10,925 nt of DNA. Source: Gammaproteobacteria bacterium UBA2168. Its GTDB lineage: Bacteria; Pseudomonadota; Gammaproteobacteria; Pseudomonadales; Azotimanducaceae. A program made the position numbers and the translations under genes. The stretch is from positions 1 to 10,925 of the forward strand of contig DCWG01000019.1 of the NCBI GenBank assembly GCA_002327525.1, written 5' to 3'. Shown here piece by piece: positions 1-6,221 of the stretch. The stretch's first letter is position 1, and each line of letters starts with the position of its first letter. A model generated the notes under the pieces. The model was not told where the DNA came from. It saw only the letters and a program-made list of their open reading frames with translations, and ran no database searches.

Positions 1-496
1 CTTTCCTGTCGCGTTCGTTGGTCAGAACGAAGAAGCGCGTTTTGTCATCCGACCAGCCGCCGAACACCGCCTTGAGGTTCTCGCCAGGTGTGAGGTCACG
101 CACCTCGCCCGAGCCTTCACGCACGTATACATGGGTCTGCTCATTGCCGCCTTCGTCCGAGGTGAACAACACCCGATCGTCTTCGGGAAACCACGACAAC
201 GGCCGCATCGCATTCGTCTCGGAAGCGGTCAGCGGCTCGGGGTCGGCGCTGTTCACGGCGAGTGCGTAGACATTGACCGTGCCGTTCGCATCCGAGCCGA
301 CGAGCAGCCTGGTGCCGTCCGCTGACCAGGCCGGTGCACTCGACAGGAAGTAGGAGGTGGTCTCGAAAAAGGTGCTCGCCGGGTACTCGTGCGTCGCTCG
401 CGGCGGGCCTACGACCGCATCGGTTTCGGGTTGCAGAGGCCGATCACATGCAATGAGTAAAAAGCTCATCGACAATCCGCTCACACACCGTAGCAT
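1..496 (-). CDS. S9-type (prolyl oligopeptidase-like) peptidase, lipoprotein, N-terminal part only
   Basis: The first 165 codons of a gene that runs off the left edge, so the catalytic domain is not visible. It starts at the ATG at 494-496, with a strong GAGAGGAAG ribosome site about 7 bases upstream. Residues 1-16 form a short lipoprotein signal ending in the lipobox L-I-A-C, which makes Cys17 the lipidated residue. Asp18 follows the cysteine; by the +2 rule known from E. coli this favours inner-membrane retention facing the periplasm. Residues about 55-80 and 99-165 look like blades of a TolB/WD40-like beta-propeller: APAWSADGTRLLVGSD, then SWFPEDDRVLFTSDEGGNEQ and GGWSDDKTRFFVLTNERD. This pattern is typical of the propeller in S9 family peptidases (prolyl oligopeptidase, DPP-IV, acylaminoacyl peptidase). 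A propeller protein without a hydrolase domain cannot be excluded. It begins 14 bases after the ychF stop and is probably read from the same transcript. Confidence 0.75.
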   Translation of the reverse strand, partial: MLRCVSGLSMSFLLIACDRPLQPETDAVVGPPRATHEYPASTFFETTSYFLSSAPAWSADGTRLLVGSDANGTVNVYALAVNSADPEPLTASETNAMRPLSWFPEDDRVLFTSDEGGNEQTHVYVREGSGEVRDLTPGENLKAVFGGWSDDKTRFFVLTNERDRK

Positions 497-510
497 TGCG
501 TTGCTTCCTC

Positions 511-1602
511 TCAAACGTTGAAACGAAAGTGTACTACGTCGCCGTCCTGCACCACGTAGTCCTTACCTTCCAGGCGCCAGCGCCCCGCTTCCTTGGCTCC
601 CAGCTCGCCGTTGTTTTCCACGTAGTCCCCGTAACTCACTACCTCGGCGCGTATGAAGCCCTTCTCGAAATCCGTGTGAATCATACCAGCAGCCTGCGGC
701 GCTTCCGCTCCGATGGGCACCGTCCACGCTCGCGCCTCCTTGGGCCCGGCGGTGAAGTAGTGATGCAGACCCAGCAACCTATATCCCGCGCGAATGACTT
801 TGTTCAGCCCGGGCTCCTCGATACCGAGCGCTTCCAGAAACTCCTGGCGCTCGTCGTCTTCGAGTTCCGCCACCTCCGCCTCGATCTTGTTACAGATCGC
901 GATCACCTCCGCGCCCTCGGCTTCGGCCAGCTCTCTCACCGCATCGAGCAGCGGATTGTCATCGAAGCCATCTTCCGCGACGTTGGCCACGTACAGCACC
1001 GGCTTCGCGGTGATCAGGTGCAATTCTCTCAGGCGCTCGAGTTTCTCGGGGTCCAGGCTCAACGCTCGCACCGGTGTTCCTTCATTCAACTGCCCGGCCA
1101 CCTCGTCAAGCAGCCCCACCATCGCCTGCGCGTCCTTGTCCCCGGAGTTAGCCACCCGGCGGCTGCGCTCGCGCACCTTGTCCACTGTCTCCAGATCCGC
1201 CAGCGCGAGTTCGATATTGATCACCTCGATGTCATCCACCGGGGACACCTTGCCCGCGACGTGCACCACGTTCTCGTCATCAAAACAACGAACCACGTGC
1301 GCGATGGCATCTGTCTCCCGGATGTGGGCGAGAAACTGATTGCCGAGGCCCTCGCCTTTTGAAGCCCCGGCAACGAGGCCAGCGATGTCGACAAACTCCA
1401 TCGTCGTTGGTATCACCTTCGCCGATTTGGCGATTGCCGCCACCCGCTCGAGTCGCGGGTCGGGGACGGGCACGACACCCGTATTCGGATCGATGGTGCA
1501 GAACGGGAAGTTCTCGGCGTCTATTCCGGCACGTGTGAGCGCGTTGAACAGCGTCGACTTGCCGACATTCGGCATCCCCACGATGCCACAGTTGAATCCC
1601 AC
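511..1602 (-). CDS. ychF: Redox-regulated ribosome-associated ATPase YchF (OLA1 family)
   Basis: 363 residues, the family's usual length. YchF/OLA1 proteins are Obg-related P-loop ATPases that bind ribosomes and are linked to stress and translation control. Visible elements: the Walker A/G1 motif G-M-P-N-V-G-K-S at residues 9-16; the G3 region D-I-A-G-L at 72-76 followed by the glycine-rich [12 protein letters not shown]; and N-V-A-E-D at 207-211 in place of the GTPase NKxD, which is the family signature for ATP preference. The C-terminal part (about 280-363) is a TGS domain ending in V-V-H-F-R-F-N-V. The start codon is GTG and shares its first G with the TAG stop of pth (TAGTG), with GAGGGAAG just upstream, so translation is probably coupled to pth. 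Adjacent pth-ychF is a widespread bacterial arrangement. E. coli has Leu where this P-loop has Met10. Confidence 0.97.
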   Translation of the reverse strand: MGFNCGIVGMPNVGKSTLFNALTRAGIDAENFPFCTIDPNTGVVPVPDPRLERVAAIAKSAKVIPTTMEFVDIAGLVAGASKGEGLGNQFLAHIRETDAIAHVVRCFDDENVVHVAGKVSPVDDIEVINIELALADLETVDKVRERSRRVANSGDKDAQAMVGLLDEVAGQLNEGTPVRALSLDPEKLERLRELHLITAKPVLYVANVAEDGFDDNPLLDAVRELAEAEGAEVIAICNKIEAEVAELEDDERQEFLEALGIEEPGLNKVIRAGYRLLGLHHYFTAGPKEARAWTVPIGAEAPQAAGMIHTDFEKGFIRAEVVSYGDYVENNGELGAKEAGRWRLEGKDYVVQDGDVVHFRFNV

Positions 1603-2213
1603 TAGCTTCCCTCGTCCTGTGTTGATTGCTTTGTCGGCTGATGTACGGCATTCATGAATTTCTGCATCTGGCCGTCAAGCAGATCGGTGAGTTCGGTTTC
1701 GCCGAAGTCCAGAGCAAGCTCCACTGCTTCGCGTTCGCCTCCGGGCATCGTCGTACCAGTGAGATAGCCGGTCATGCGGCTGGCATCGCCCGGACGACCG
1801 ACGCCTATGCGCAGTCTGTGAAAGTCGCGGTTTCCACCGAGGTGATCGATGATGCTCTTCACCCCATTGTGTCCATTGGCACCACCGCCCGTTTTCAAAC
1901 GCACCATGCCGGCGTCGAACGCAACCTCGTCGTAGGCCACCAGTATCTCGGAGGGCTCGATGCGGTAGAAACGGGCCAGCGCCCCCACGCTCTCGCCACT
2001 CAGGTTCATGAAGGTGGTGGGTAGTAGCAGCCACAGGTCGCGGCCGAGAATCCGTGCGCGGCCGGTTTCTCCCTTGAATCTGCGTTCTTCGCGCAGCGTA
2101 GCGTCATGGCGAGCCGCCAGGTGCTGCACCCAGCGCGCGCCGACATTGTGTCGGGTGTCTTGATAGCGCGGGCCCGGATTACCGAGACCCGCGATCAGCC
2201 GTATACCTGGCAT
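1602..2213 (-). CDS. pth: Peptidyl-tRNA hydrolase
   Basis: 203 residues. Pth cleaves the ester bond of peptidyl-tRNA released by stalled ribosomes and recycles tRNA in the cytoplasm. The bacterial Pth signature [12 protein letters not shown] is at residues 6-17. Residues matching the E. coli active site and substrate contacts are present with a constant offset of two: Asn12, the catalytic His22, Asn70 (in T-F-M-N-L-S-G), Asp95 (in A-Y-D-E) and Asn116. The glycine loop reads G-G-G-A-N-G-H-N-G, whereas E. coli has G-G-G-H-G-G-H-N-G; the catalytic positions are unaffected. The C-terminal tail after about residue 190 ([13 protein letters not shown]) looks disordered. It starts at an ATG 39 bases after the rplY stop with only a weak ribosome site, and its TAG stop shares a base with the ychF GTG start. 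It sits in the conserved prs-rplY-pth-ychF cluster. Confidence 0.97.
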   Translation of the reverse strand: MPGIRLIAGLGNPGPRYQDTRHNVGARWVQHLAARHDATLREERRFKGETGRARILGRDLWLLLPTTFMNLSGESVGALARFYRIEPSEILVAYDEVAFDAGMVRLKTGGGANGHNGVKSIIDHLGGNRDFHRLRIGVGRPGDASRMTGYLTGTTMPGGEREAVELALDFGETELTDLLDGQMQKFMNAVHQPTKQSTQDEGS

Positions 2214-2252
2214 GGCTTTGCAGAGTAGTCGAGCAAGGGAGCGTCGGACGAA

Positions 2253-2963
2253 TTACTCGTCCGCAGACCGCTCTTCCTCACCCGCATCTGCGTCACCTTC
2301 TGCTTCACTGTCCGGGGTTTCCTCGACAGCAGCCTCGGCCATTGCTTCGGCTTCGGCTTCCTCTTCCTCTTCCGACGCCACGCGCGGCTGGTTGCAGCTC
2401 ACCACGGTGAGATCGTGATCGTCGCCGTGAGTGAGTGCGACGATGGTGGCACCCTCTCCCAGAATGAGGTTGGACAGGTGAATGGCGTGACCCAGGTTGA
2501 GACCAGAAACATCCACCTCGATGAATTCGGGCAGATCCTTCGGCAGGCAACTAATCTCCACTTCGATGAGATTGTGTGCCAAAACGCCACCTTCCTGCCT
2601 CACGCCCACACATTTGTCTTCGTTGATGAAGTGAATGGGTACGTGTACCTGCAGTTCCTTGTCGGCGCTGATGCGCAGAAAGTCGATGTGCATTACCCTG
2701 CTCGTGGCCGGATGACGTTGTAGGTCCCTTACCACGGCCTGCTGGCCGTCACCTTCCACGATCACATTCAGTATTTGCGAGTAGAACGCTTCCTGCTGCA
2801 TGGCCTTGGTGAGTTCGTTGCTCTGCAACGTTAATGCCTGTGCATCGGCATCCGCACCGTAAATGATACCGGGCACTTTTTCACTAAGACGGCGCAGGCG
2901 GCGGCTCGCACCCTTCCCGACGTCTTTGCGTAGCTCGGCGGTAAGTTCAATCTGATCTGACAT
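2253..2963 (-). CDS. rplY: 50S ribosomal protein L25/general stress protein Ctc, long form with acidic tail
   Basis: 236 residues, the two-domain TL5/CTC form rather than the roughly 94-residue single-domain E. coli L25. The protein binds 5S rRNA in the large ribosomal subunit. Residues 1-95 form the L25 domain, with the basic patch G-K-G-A-S-R-R-L-R-R at 17-26 followed by V-P-G-I-I-Y-G at 30-36. Residues about 100-190 are the beta-rich CTC C-terminal domain (H-V-P-I-H-F-I-N-E, L-I-E-V-E-I-S-C-L-P-K-D-L-P at 132-145). Residues 198-236 form a low-complexity tail with 20 acidic residues out of 39 and one arginine. The ATG has a good GGAG ribosome site about 8 bases upstream. It follows prs by 71 bases and precedes pth, the standard order. 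Confidence 0.96.
   Translation of the reverse strand: MSDQIELTAELRKDVGKGASRRLRRLSEKVPGIIYGADADAQALTLQSNELTKAMQQEAFYSQILNVIVEGDGQQAVVRDLQRHPATSRVMHIDFLRISADKELQVHVPIHFINEDKCVGVRQEGGVLAHNLIEVEISCLPKDLPEFIEVDVSGLNLGHAIHLSNLILGEGATIVALTHGDDHDLTVVSCNQPRVASEEEEEAEAEAMAEAAVEETPDSEAEGDADAGEEERSADE
2256..2372 (-). repeat. Low-complexity Glu/Ala/Asp-coding tract at the 3' end of rplY
   Basis: These bases encode residues 198-236 of L25/CTC. On the plus strand they appear as near-repeats built from CTTC, GCTTCGG and CTCTTCC units (best seen at about 2340-2375), which read as E-E-E-E-E-A-E-A-E-A-M-A-E on the coding strand. Such tracts arise readily by slippage and often vary in length between close relatives. 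Confidence 0.6.
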
Positions 2964-2991
2964 TGAAATTCTCCGTCGTTTTCATATTCAC

Positions 2992-3018
2992 CTCGATTCC
3001 CGCGACCAGGCAATCGAG
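2992..3018 (-). other. Hairpin in the prs-rplY intergenic region
   Basis: On the minus strand CTCGATT and AATCGAG form a perfect 7-base stem, extended by two more pairs after one G-G mismatch, with a loop of about 7 bases. No U-run follows, so it does not read as an intrinsic terminator. It lies about 28 bases before the rplY start codon and could be an mRNA processing or stability element, or a translational control element for L25. Function is inference. Confidence 0.4.
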
Positions 3019-3034
3019 ATGTACCTTTCCATCG

Positions 3035-3979
3035 CTAGCGAAACATCGCGCTGATGGACTCTTCGTTACTCACCCGCCGTATGGCTTCGGCGAGCATACC
3101 GTCGAGACTGAGTTGTTTTATCTTGCCGCATGCCTCGGTGTCGGGACGCAGCGGAATCGTGTCGGTAACCACCATTTCATCTATTTCGGACGCGCTGATA
3201 CGCTCGATGGCGGGTCCGGAAAACACCGGGTGCGTGATGTAAGCCACCACCTTCTGCGCCCCTTCTTCCTTGAGGGCCCTGGCGGCCGTGCACAGCGTCC
3301 CCGCCGTATCCACGATGTCGTCCACCAGAATGCAGGTTCTGCCGGCTACATCACCGATGATGTTCATTACCTTGGATTCGTTGGCCTGTGGCCGGCGTTT
3401 GTCGATGATGGCGAGATCGAGATCGGCGATCTGTTTGGCGATGGCCCGGGCACGCACCACACTGCCGATATCGGGTGATACGACGATGGGATTGTCGTAG
3501 TCCTGCTCGTGGATGTGATCGACCAACACGGGCGAACCGTAGACGTTATCCACGGGCATATTGAAAAAACCCTGAATCTGATCGGCGTGCAGATCCACCG
3601 TGAGAACGCGATCGATGCCCACCGCGCCAAGCATGTCTGCAACTACTTTGGCACTGATGGGCACCCTTGCCGAACGTGGACGCCTGTCCTGTCGGGCATA
3701 GCCTGAATACGGAATCACCGCGGTCACTCGCTGTGCGGAGGCGCGCCGCATGCAGTCGGCGAGAATCATCAATTCCATCAGGTTGTCATTGGTCGGCGCG
3801 CAGGTACTCTGCAGGATGAACACGTCCGAACCCCGAACGTTTTCGTGCACCTCCACATGCACCTCACCGTCACTGAAGCGGTCGACATCCGCGCGTCCGA
3901 GTTCGATACGCAGATTGGCCGCCACCTGCTCGGAGAGCTGACGGTTTGACGTGCCGGAAAAGATCATCAACTGCGACAA
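3035..3979 (-). CDS. prs: Ribose-phosphate pyrophosphokinase (PRPP synthase), probable TTG start
   Basis: 314 residues from the proposed start (E. coli has 315). Prs makes PRPP from ribose 5-phosphate and ATP for purine, pyrimidine, NAD, histidine and tryptophan synthesis. Visible motifs: R-F-S-D-G-E at 34-39, N-E-N-V-R-G-like [19 protein letters not shown] at 58-70, G-Y-A-R-Q-D-R-R at 93-100, [12 protein letters not shown] at 128-139 with His131, the flexible loop I-D-K-R-R-P at 192-197, and the PRPP loop [12 protein letters not shown] at 218-229. It ends in [11 protein letters not shown], the gammaproteobacterial ending. The TTG at 3977-3979 is 7 bases after AGGA and yields M-S-Q-L-M-I-F-S-G, which aligns without gaps to E. 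coli M-P-D-M-K-L-F-A-G. The ATG at 3965-3967 has no nearby ribosome site. The frame stays open upstream through the tRNA, but that part is not protein. Confidence 0.96.
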   Translation of the reverse strand: MSQLMIFSGTSNRQLSEQVAANLRIELGRADVDRFSDGEVHVEVHENVRGSDVFILQSTCAPTNDNLMELMILADCMRRASAQRVTAVIPYSGYARQDRRPRSARVPISAKVVADMLGAVGIDRVLTVDLHADQIQGFFNMPVDNVYGSPVLVDHIHEQDYDNPIVVSPDIGSVVRARAIAKQIADLDLAIIDKRRPQANESKVMNIIGDVAGRTCILVDDIVDTAGTLCTAARALKEEGAQKVVAYITHPVFSGPAIERISASEIDEMVVTDTIPLRPDTEACGKIKQLSLDGMLAEAIRRVSNEESISAMFR

Positions 3980-3985
3980 GGTGCT

Positions 3986-3991
3986 TTCCTG
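3986..3991 (-). promoter_or_regulatory. Ribosome binding site that decides the prs start
   Basis: The minus strand reads CAGGAAAGCACC directly before TTG at 3979. The AGGA core is 7 bases from TTG but 19 bases from the first in-frame ATG (3967), and nothing purine-rich lies between TTG and that ATG. This favours TTG initiation. Confidence 0.6.
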
Positions 3992-4050
3992 AATATGACC
4001 GTGCTTTGGATGGGCGCCTCTGCGCGCACCTTGAGGACGAGCAGTAAGTA

Positions 4051-4125
4051 TGGCTGGGGTGGCAGGATTCGAACCTGCGCATGCCGGGATCAAAACCCGG
4101 TGCCTTACCGCTTGGCCACACCCCA
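4051..4125 (-). tRNA. tRNA-Gln, anticodon UUG
   Basis: A 75-base tRNA including an encoded 3' CCA. The acceptor arms TGGGGTG and CACCCCA pair perfectly over 7 bases. The D arm uses GCC/GGC around AGCGGTAA. The anticodon stem CCGGG/CCCGG encloses the 7-base loop TTTTGAT with anticodon TTG, which reads the CAA glutamine codon (and CAG by wobble). The T arm GCAGG/CCTGC encloses TTCGAAT. The 3' end lies 71 bases before the prs start, so the tRNA is probably cut from a tRNA-prs precursor transcript. tRNA-Gln just upstream of prs is a known gammaproteobacterial arrangement. Confidence 0.98.
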
Positions 4126-4315
4126 ATTGTCGTTATCTGTGTTTCGCGTATAGCTTCAGTTTCGTACTTGATCGCGCCAGACAGTGGTATTCGGCTGGTG
4201 CAGGGATCGACGCATCCGACCCCGGTTTTGGCCCCATTTCGAGGGGGCGCTATTGTGCTGTCGAGCCCCAGCGCTGTCAAACGCGCGCGCGATTTTCCAG
4301 CCCCGCCAAACCAAG
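4126..4315 (-). other. Intergenic region between lolB and tRNA-Gln; ispE absent
   Basis: 190 bases holding the predicted tRNA/prs promoter and a leader of about 120 bases. Many gammaproteobacteria carry ispE (4-diphosphocytidyl-2-C-methylerythritol kinase) here, between lolB and prs. No ispE-like reading frame or remnant is visible, and there is no room for one. A short inverted repeat, GCCCC/GGGGC (4231-4248), lies at the presumed transcription start. I see no clear terminator for lolB. Confidence 0.55.
4252..4280 (-). promoter_or_regulatory. Predicted sigma-70 promoter for the tRNA-Gln-prs transcript
   Basis: On the minus strand a perfect TTGACA -35 (4275-4280) is separated by exactly 17 bases from CACAAT (4252-4257), which matches the -10 consensus at four of six positions, including A2 and T6. 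The discriminator that follows (AGCGCCCCCTCG) is GC-rich, the type found at stable-RNA promoters under stringent ppGpp control. Transcription would begin near 4245, giving a leader of about 120 bases before the mature tRNA. An alternating CG tract (4282-4291) abuts the -35. It is the best promoter match I see upstream of the tRNA cluster. Confidence 0.65.
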
Positions 4316-4900
4316 TCAAATCAAAGGCTTGCCCGCGCGTTCCGCCACGATGACACGGGCAGTGAATCCAGGGCGCCGGATGGTCACCCGGCGTGGCTGC
4401 TCACCCTCCCCAAACGAGCGATACTCACCAAGCGACACGCGCCAGCCAATCTGGCTGAACCCGGACAGCCGCCCCGCATCGTCACTCTGCGCCTCCTTCA
4501 CCGCGAATGCCGGTGTCGGCAGACCCCATAGCCAATCGGGCAACACTTCCACCGGCAACATCCAACCGAGACGCTGCTGCATCACTACCTCCGGCGCCCC
4601 GACCAGCAGCACCTCTCCCGACCCGTTGGTGACCTGCATTGCACGGGCATCTCCCGTCAGTCGCGTGCGCCCCTGCCCGAAAACGCCCCACAGGTCGATC
4701 TGATAGCGACCACCCGTCTGCGTCCACTGAAATCGGGCAGAGCCGCCCTCCTCGCCCCCCTCCAGAGTCGTACGCTGGAACCCTATCTTCCCCCCGAGCA
4801 CAAAGTCCGGATTGCTCACCGTGGGTTTCAGTGTTGCGCACCCTGACAACAGCAGTATGAAAATAGCATTGCAAATCAAGATGTTGCGGCGCCACGCCAC
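4316..4900 (-). CDS. lolB: Outer-membrane lipoprotein insertion factor LolB
   Basis: 194 residues from the preferred GTG start at 4898-4900. LolB receives lipoproteins from periplasmic LolA and inserts them into the outer membrane; it is itself a lipoprotein. From this start the signal peptide is compact: M-A-W-R-R-N, a hydrophobic core, then the lipobox L-S-G-C with Cys21 lipidated and Ala22 at +2, which fits outer-membrane sorting. LolB-family features follow: L-G-G-K-I-G-F at 35-41, S-A-R-F-Q-W at 54-59, G-Q-G-R-T-R-L at 75-81, L-P-D-W-L-W-G-L-P at 120-128 and I-G-W-R-V at 151-155. Longer starts at ATG 4942, 4951 or 4975 would give a long acidic n-region and would overlap the hemA promoter or gene; they have no better ribosome site. 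The start is therefore uncertain, the identity much less so. lolB divergent from hemA is the usual gammaproteobacterial arrangement. Confidence 0.88.
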   Translation of the reverse strand: MAWRRNILICNAIFILLLSGCATLKPTVSNPDFVLGGKIGFQRTTLEGGEEGGSARFQWTQTGGRYQIDLWGVFGQGRTRLTGDARAMQVTNGSGEVLLVGAPEVVMQQRLGWMLPVEVLPDWLWGLPTPAFAVKEAQSDDAGRLSGFSQIGWRVSLGEYRSFGEGEQPRRVTIRRPGFTARVIVAERAGKPLI

Positions 4901-4921
4901 GGCATTCTCGACGCTTGACTC

Positions 4922-4930
4922 TGGTATAAT
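4922..4930 (+). promoter_or_regulatory. Predicted hemA promoter, extended -10 type
   Basis: A perfect TATAAT at 4925-4930 is preceded by TGG, giving the extended -10 form TGnTATAAT, which needs little or no -35. The expected -35 position (about 4902-4907) has no good match. Transcription would start near 4937, giving a leader of about 23 bases before the hemA ATG at 4960. The site lies just upstream of the preferred lolB start on the other strand. Confidence 0.6.
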
Positions 4931-4959
4931 GGTGGTTTTCATCAGCTTCATATTCGCGC

Positions 4960-6213
4960 ATGGCGATATTGGCATACGGCGTCAACTACCGCACGGCCCC
5001 CATCGATCTGCGGGAACGCATCGCGTTTCCCGAGGAGATGCTCGGCTCAGCGTTGATGGAGGTCACGAGATCCGTGCCGAGCATATCGGAAGCCGCCATC
5101 ATCTCAACGTGCAACCGCACGGAGCTGTACTGCACGCTCGAACCCACCGATGAGCCCGTTTTGCAGTCCTGGCTGGCCGAGCATCGTCAAGTGTCGGTAA
5201 ACGAGCTCACGAGTGCCGCCTACACCTATTGGGATCAGGATGCGGTCAGACACCTGATTCGCGTGGCGGCGGGGCTGGACAGCCAGGTGTTGGGCGAACC
5301 ACAGATAATGGGGCAGGTGAAATCCGCGTATGACCTCGCACGCAATCTAGGCACCCTGGGACCCGAGCTCAACCTGCTGTCCCAGATCACACTCAACACC
5401 GCGAAGAGGGTGCGCACCGATACCGACATCGGGCGCAATCCGGTATCCGTTGCCTACGCCGCAGTCACCATGGCGAAGCAGATTTTCACGGATCTTCCCA
5501 ACAAGGCTGCCCTGCTCCTCGGTGCTGGTGACACGATACAGCGCGTTGCCGAGCACCTCAGAGAACACGGCATAGGCGGTATGGCCATCGCCAATCGCAC
5601 GCTCGCCAATGCCGAATCGCTGGCGGCACGCTTCGATGCCATTCCACTGCAACTCACCGAGGTGGTGGAACACCTGCATCACTACGATGTCGTCATCGCC
5701 TCTACCGGTAGTTCGCTGCCCGTGGTTGGCAAAGGTGCGGTGGAAGCCGCCATTCGCCAACGCCGGCACCGCCCGATATTCATGGTCGACATCGCCGTGC
5801 CGCGTGACATCGAACCCGAAGTGGCCGACCTGCCGGACGTGTTTCTGTATTCCATCGACGATCTCACAGAGATCATCGAGGCAAATCTGCGCGAGCGCAG
5901 CAACGCCGCCGACTCCGCCGAACAGTTGGTTCGCGAAGGCGCGCACCACTACGCACGCGAGCGGCGCGCGCACCATGGGCAGCAACTACTGCGTCAATTT
6001 CGAGACCGCGCTCAAGACATCCAGGGCACGGAACTGCAAAAGGCACTGCGAGATCTGGAGCGCGGCGGTGACGCATCCAAAGTGCTGGCCCAACTCAGCC
6101 ATAGTCTCACCAACAAGCTGATCCACGCACCGACCGTCGCGATACGCACTGCCAGCTCCGATGGCCGCACCGACCTTCTCGAATACCTAAAATCTCTCTA
6201 CGACCTGGACTAG
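4960..6213 (+). CDS. hemA: Glutamyl-tRNA reductase
   Basis: 417 residues, the usual length (E. coli 418). HemA reduces the glutamate of Glu-tRNA(Glu) with NADPH to glutamate 1-semialdehyde, the first committed step of C5-pathway haem synthesis. The catalytic motif S-T-C-N-R-T-E-L-Y at 49-57 contains the nucleophile Cys51 (E. coli Cys50). The substrate region [19 protein letters not shown] is at 98-116, the NADPH-binding L-L-L-G-A-G-D-T at 185-192, and [10 protein letters not shown] at 277-286. The C-terminal helical dimerisation domain includes N-K-L-I-H-A-P-T at 385-392. No Shine-Dalgarno sequence is visible in the short pyrimidine-rich leader (tttcatcagcttcatattcg), so initiation may be weak or rely on an unstructured 5' end. 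The stop TAG at 6211-6213 touches a possible GTG start for prfA. Confidence 0.98.
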   Translation: MAILAYGVNYRTAPIDLRERIAFPEEMLGSALMEVTRSVPSISEAAIISTCNRTELYCTLEPTDEPVLQSWLAEHRQVSVNELTSAAYTYWDQDAVRHLIRVAAGLDSQVLGEPQIMGQVKSAYDLARNLGTLGPELNLLSQITLNTAKRVRTDTDIGRNPVSVAYAAVTMAKQIFTDLPNKAALLLGAGDTIQRVAEHLREHGIGGMAIANRTLANAESLAARFDAIPLQLTEVVEHLHHYDVVIASTGSSLPVVGKGAVEAAIRQRRHRPIFMVDIAVPRDIEPEVADLPDVFLYSIDDLTEIIEANLRERSNAADSAEQLVREGAHHYARERRAHHGQQLLRQFRDRAQDIQGTELQKALRDLERGGDASKVLAQLSHSLTNKLIHAPTVAIRTASSDGRTDLLEYLKSLYDLD

Positions 6214-6221
6214 TGGGCCGC

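Noticed and set aside
496..1362. 288-codon plus-strand frame antisense to ychF
   Set aside because: Entirely opposite a well-supported ychF; its residues look like a His/Arg/Leu-rich shadow frame with no recognisable domain.
2963..3478. 171-codon plus-strand frame antisense to prs
   Set aside because: Fully antisense to conserved Prs motifs and low in recognisable protein features.
3980..4126. N-terminal extension of prs by about 49 residues to an ATG at 4126
   Set aside because: The extension reads through the tRNA-Gln gene and has no counterpart in Prs proteins.
3870..4319. Minus-strand frame of 149 codons across the lolB-prs gap, considered as an ispE remnant
   Set aside because: The middle part ([10 protein letters not shown]) is tRNA-Gln read as protein, and the rest is promoter/leader and an off-frame of prs. 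No GHMP-kinase motif is visible.
4050..4703. Long plus-strand frame starting [10 protein letters not shown]
   Set aside because: It begins in the antisense of tRNA-Gln and runs antisense to lolB. The opening peptide is the well-known false translation of a tRNA complement.
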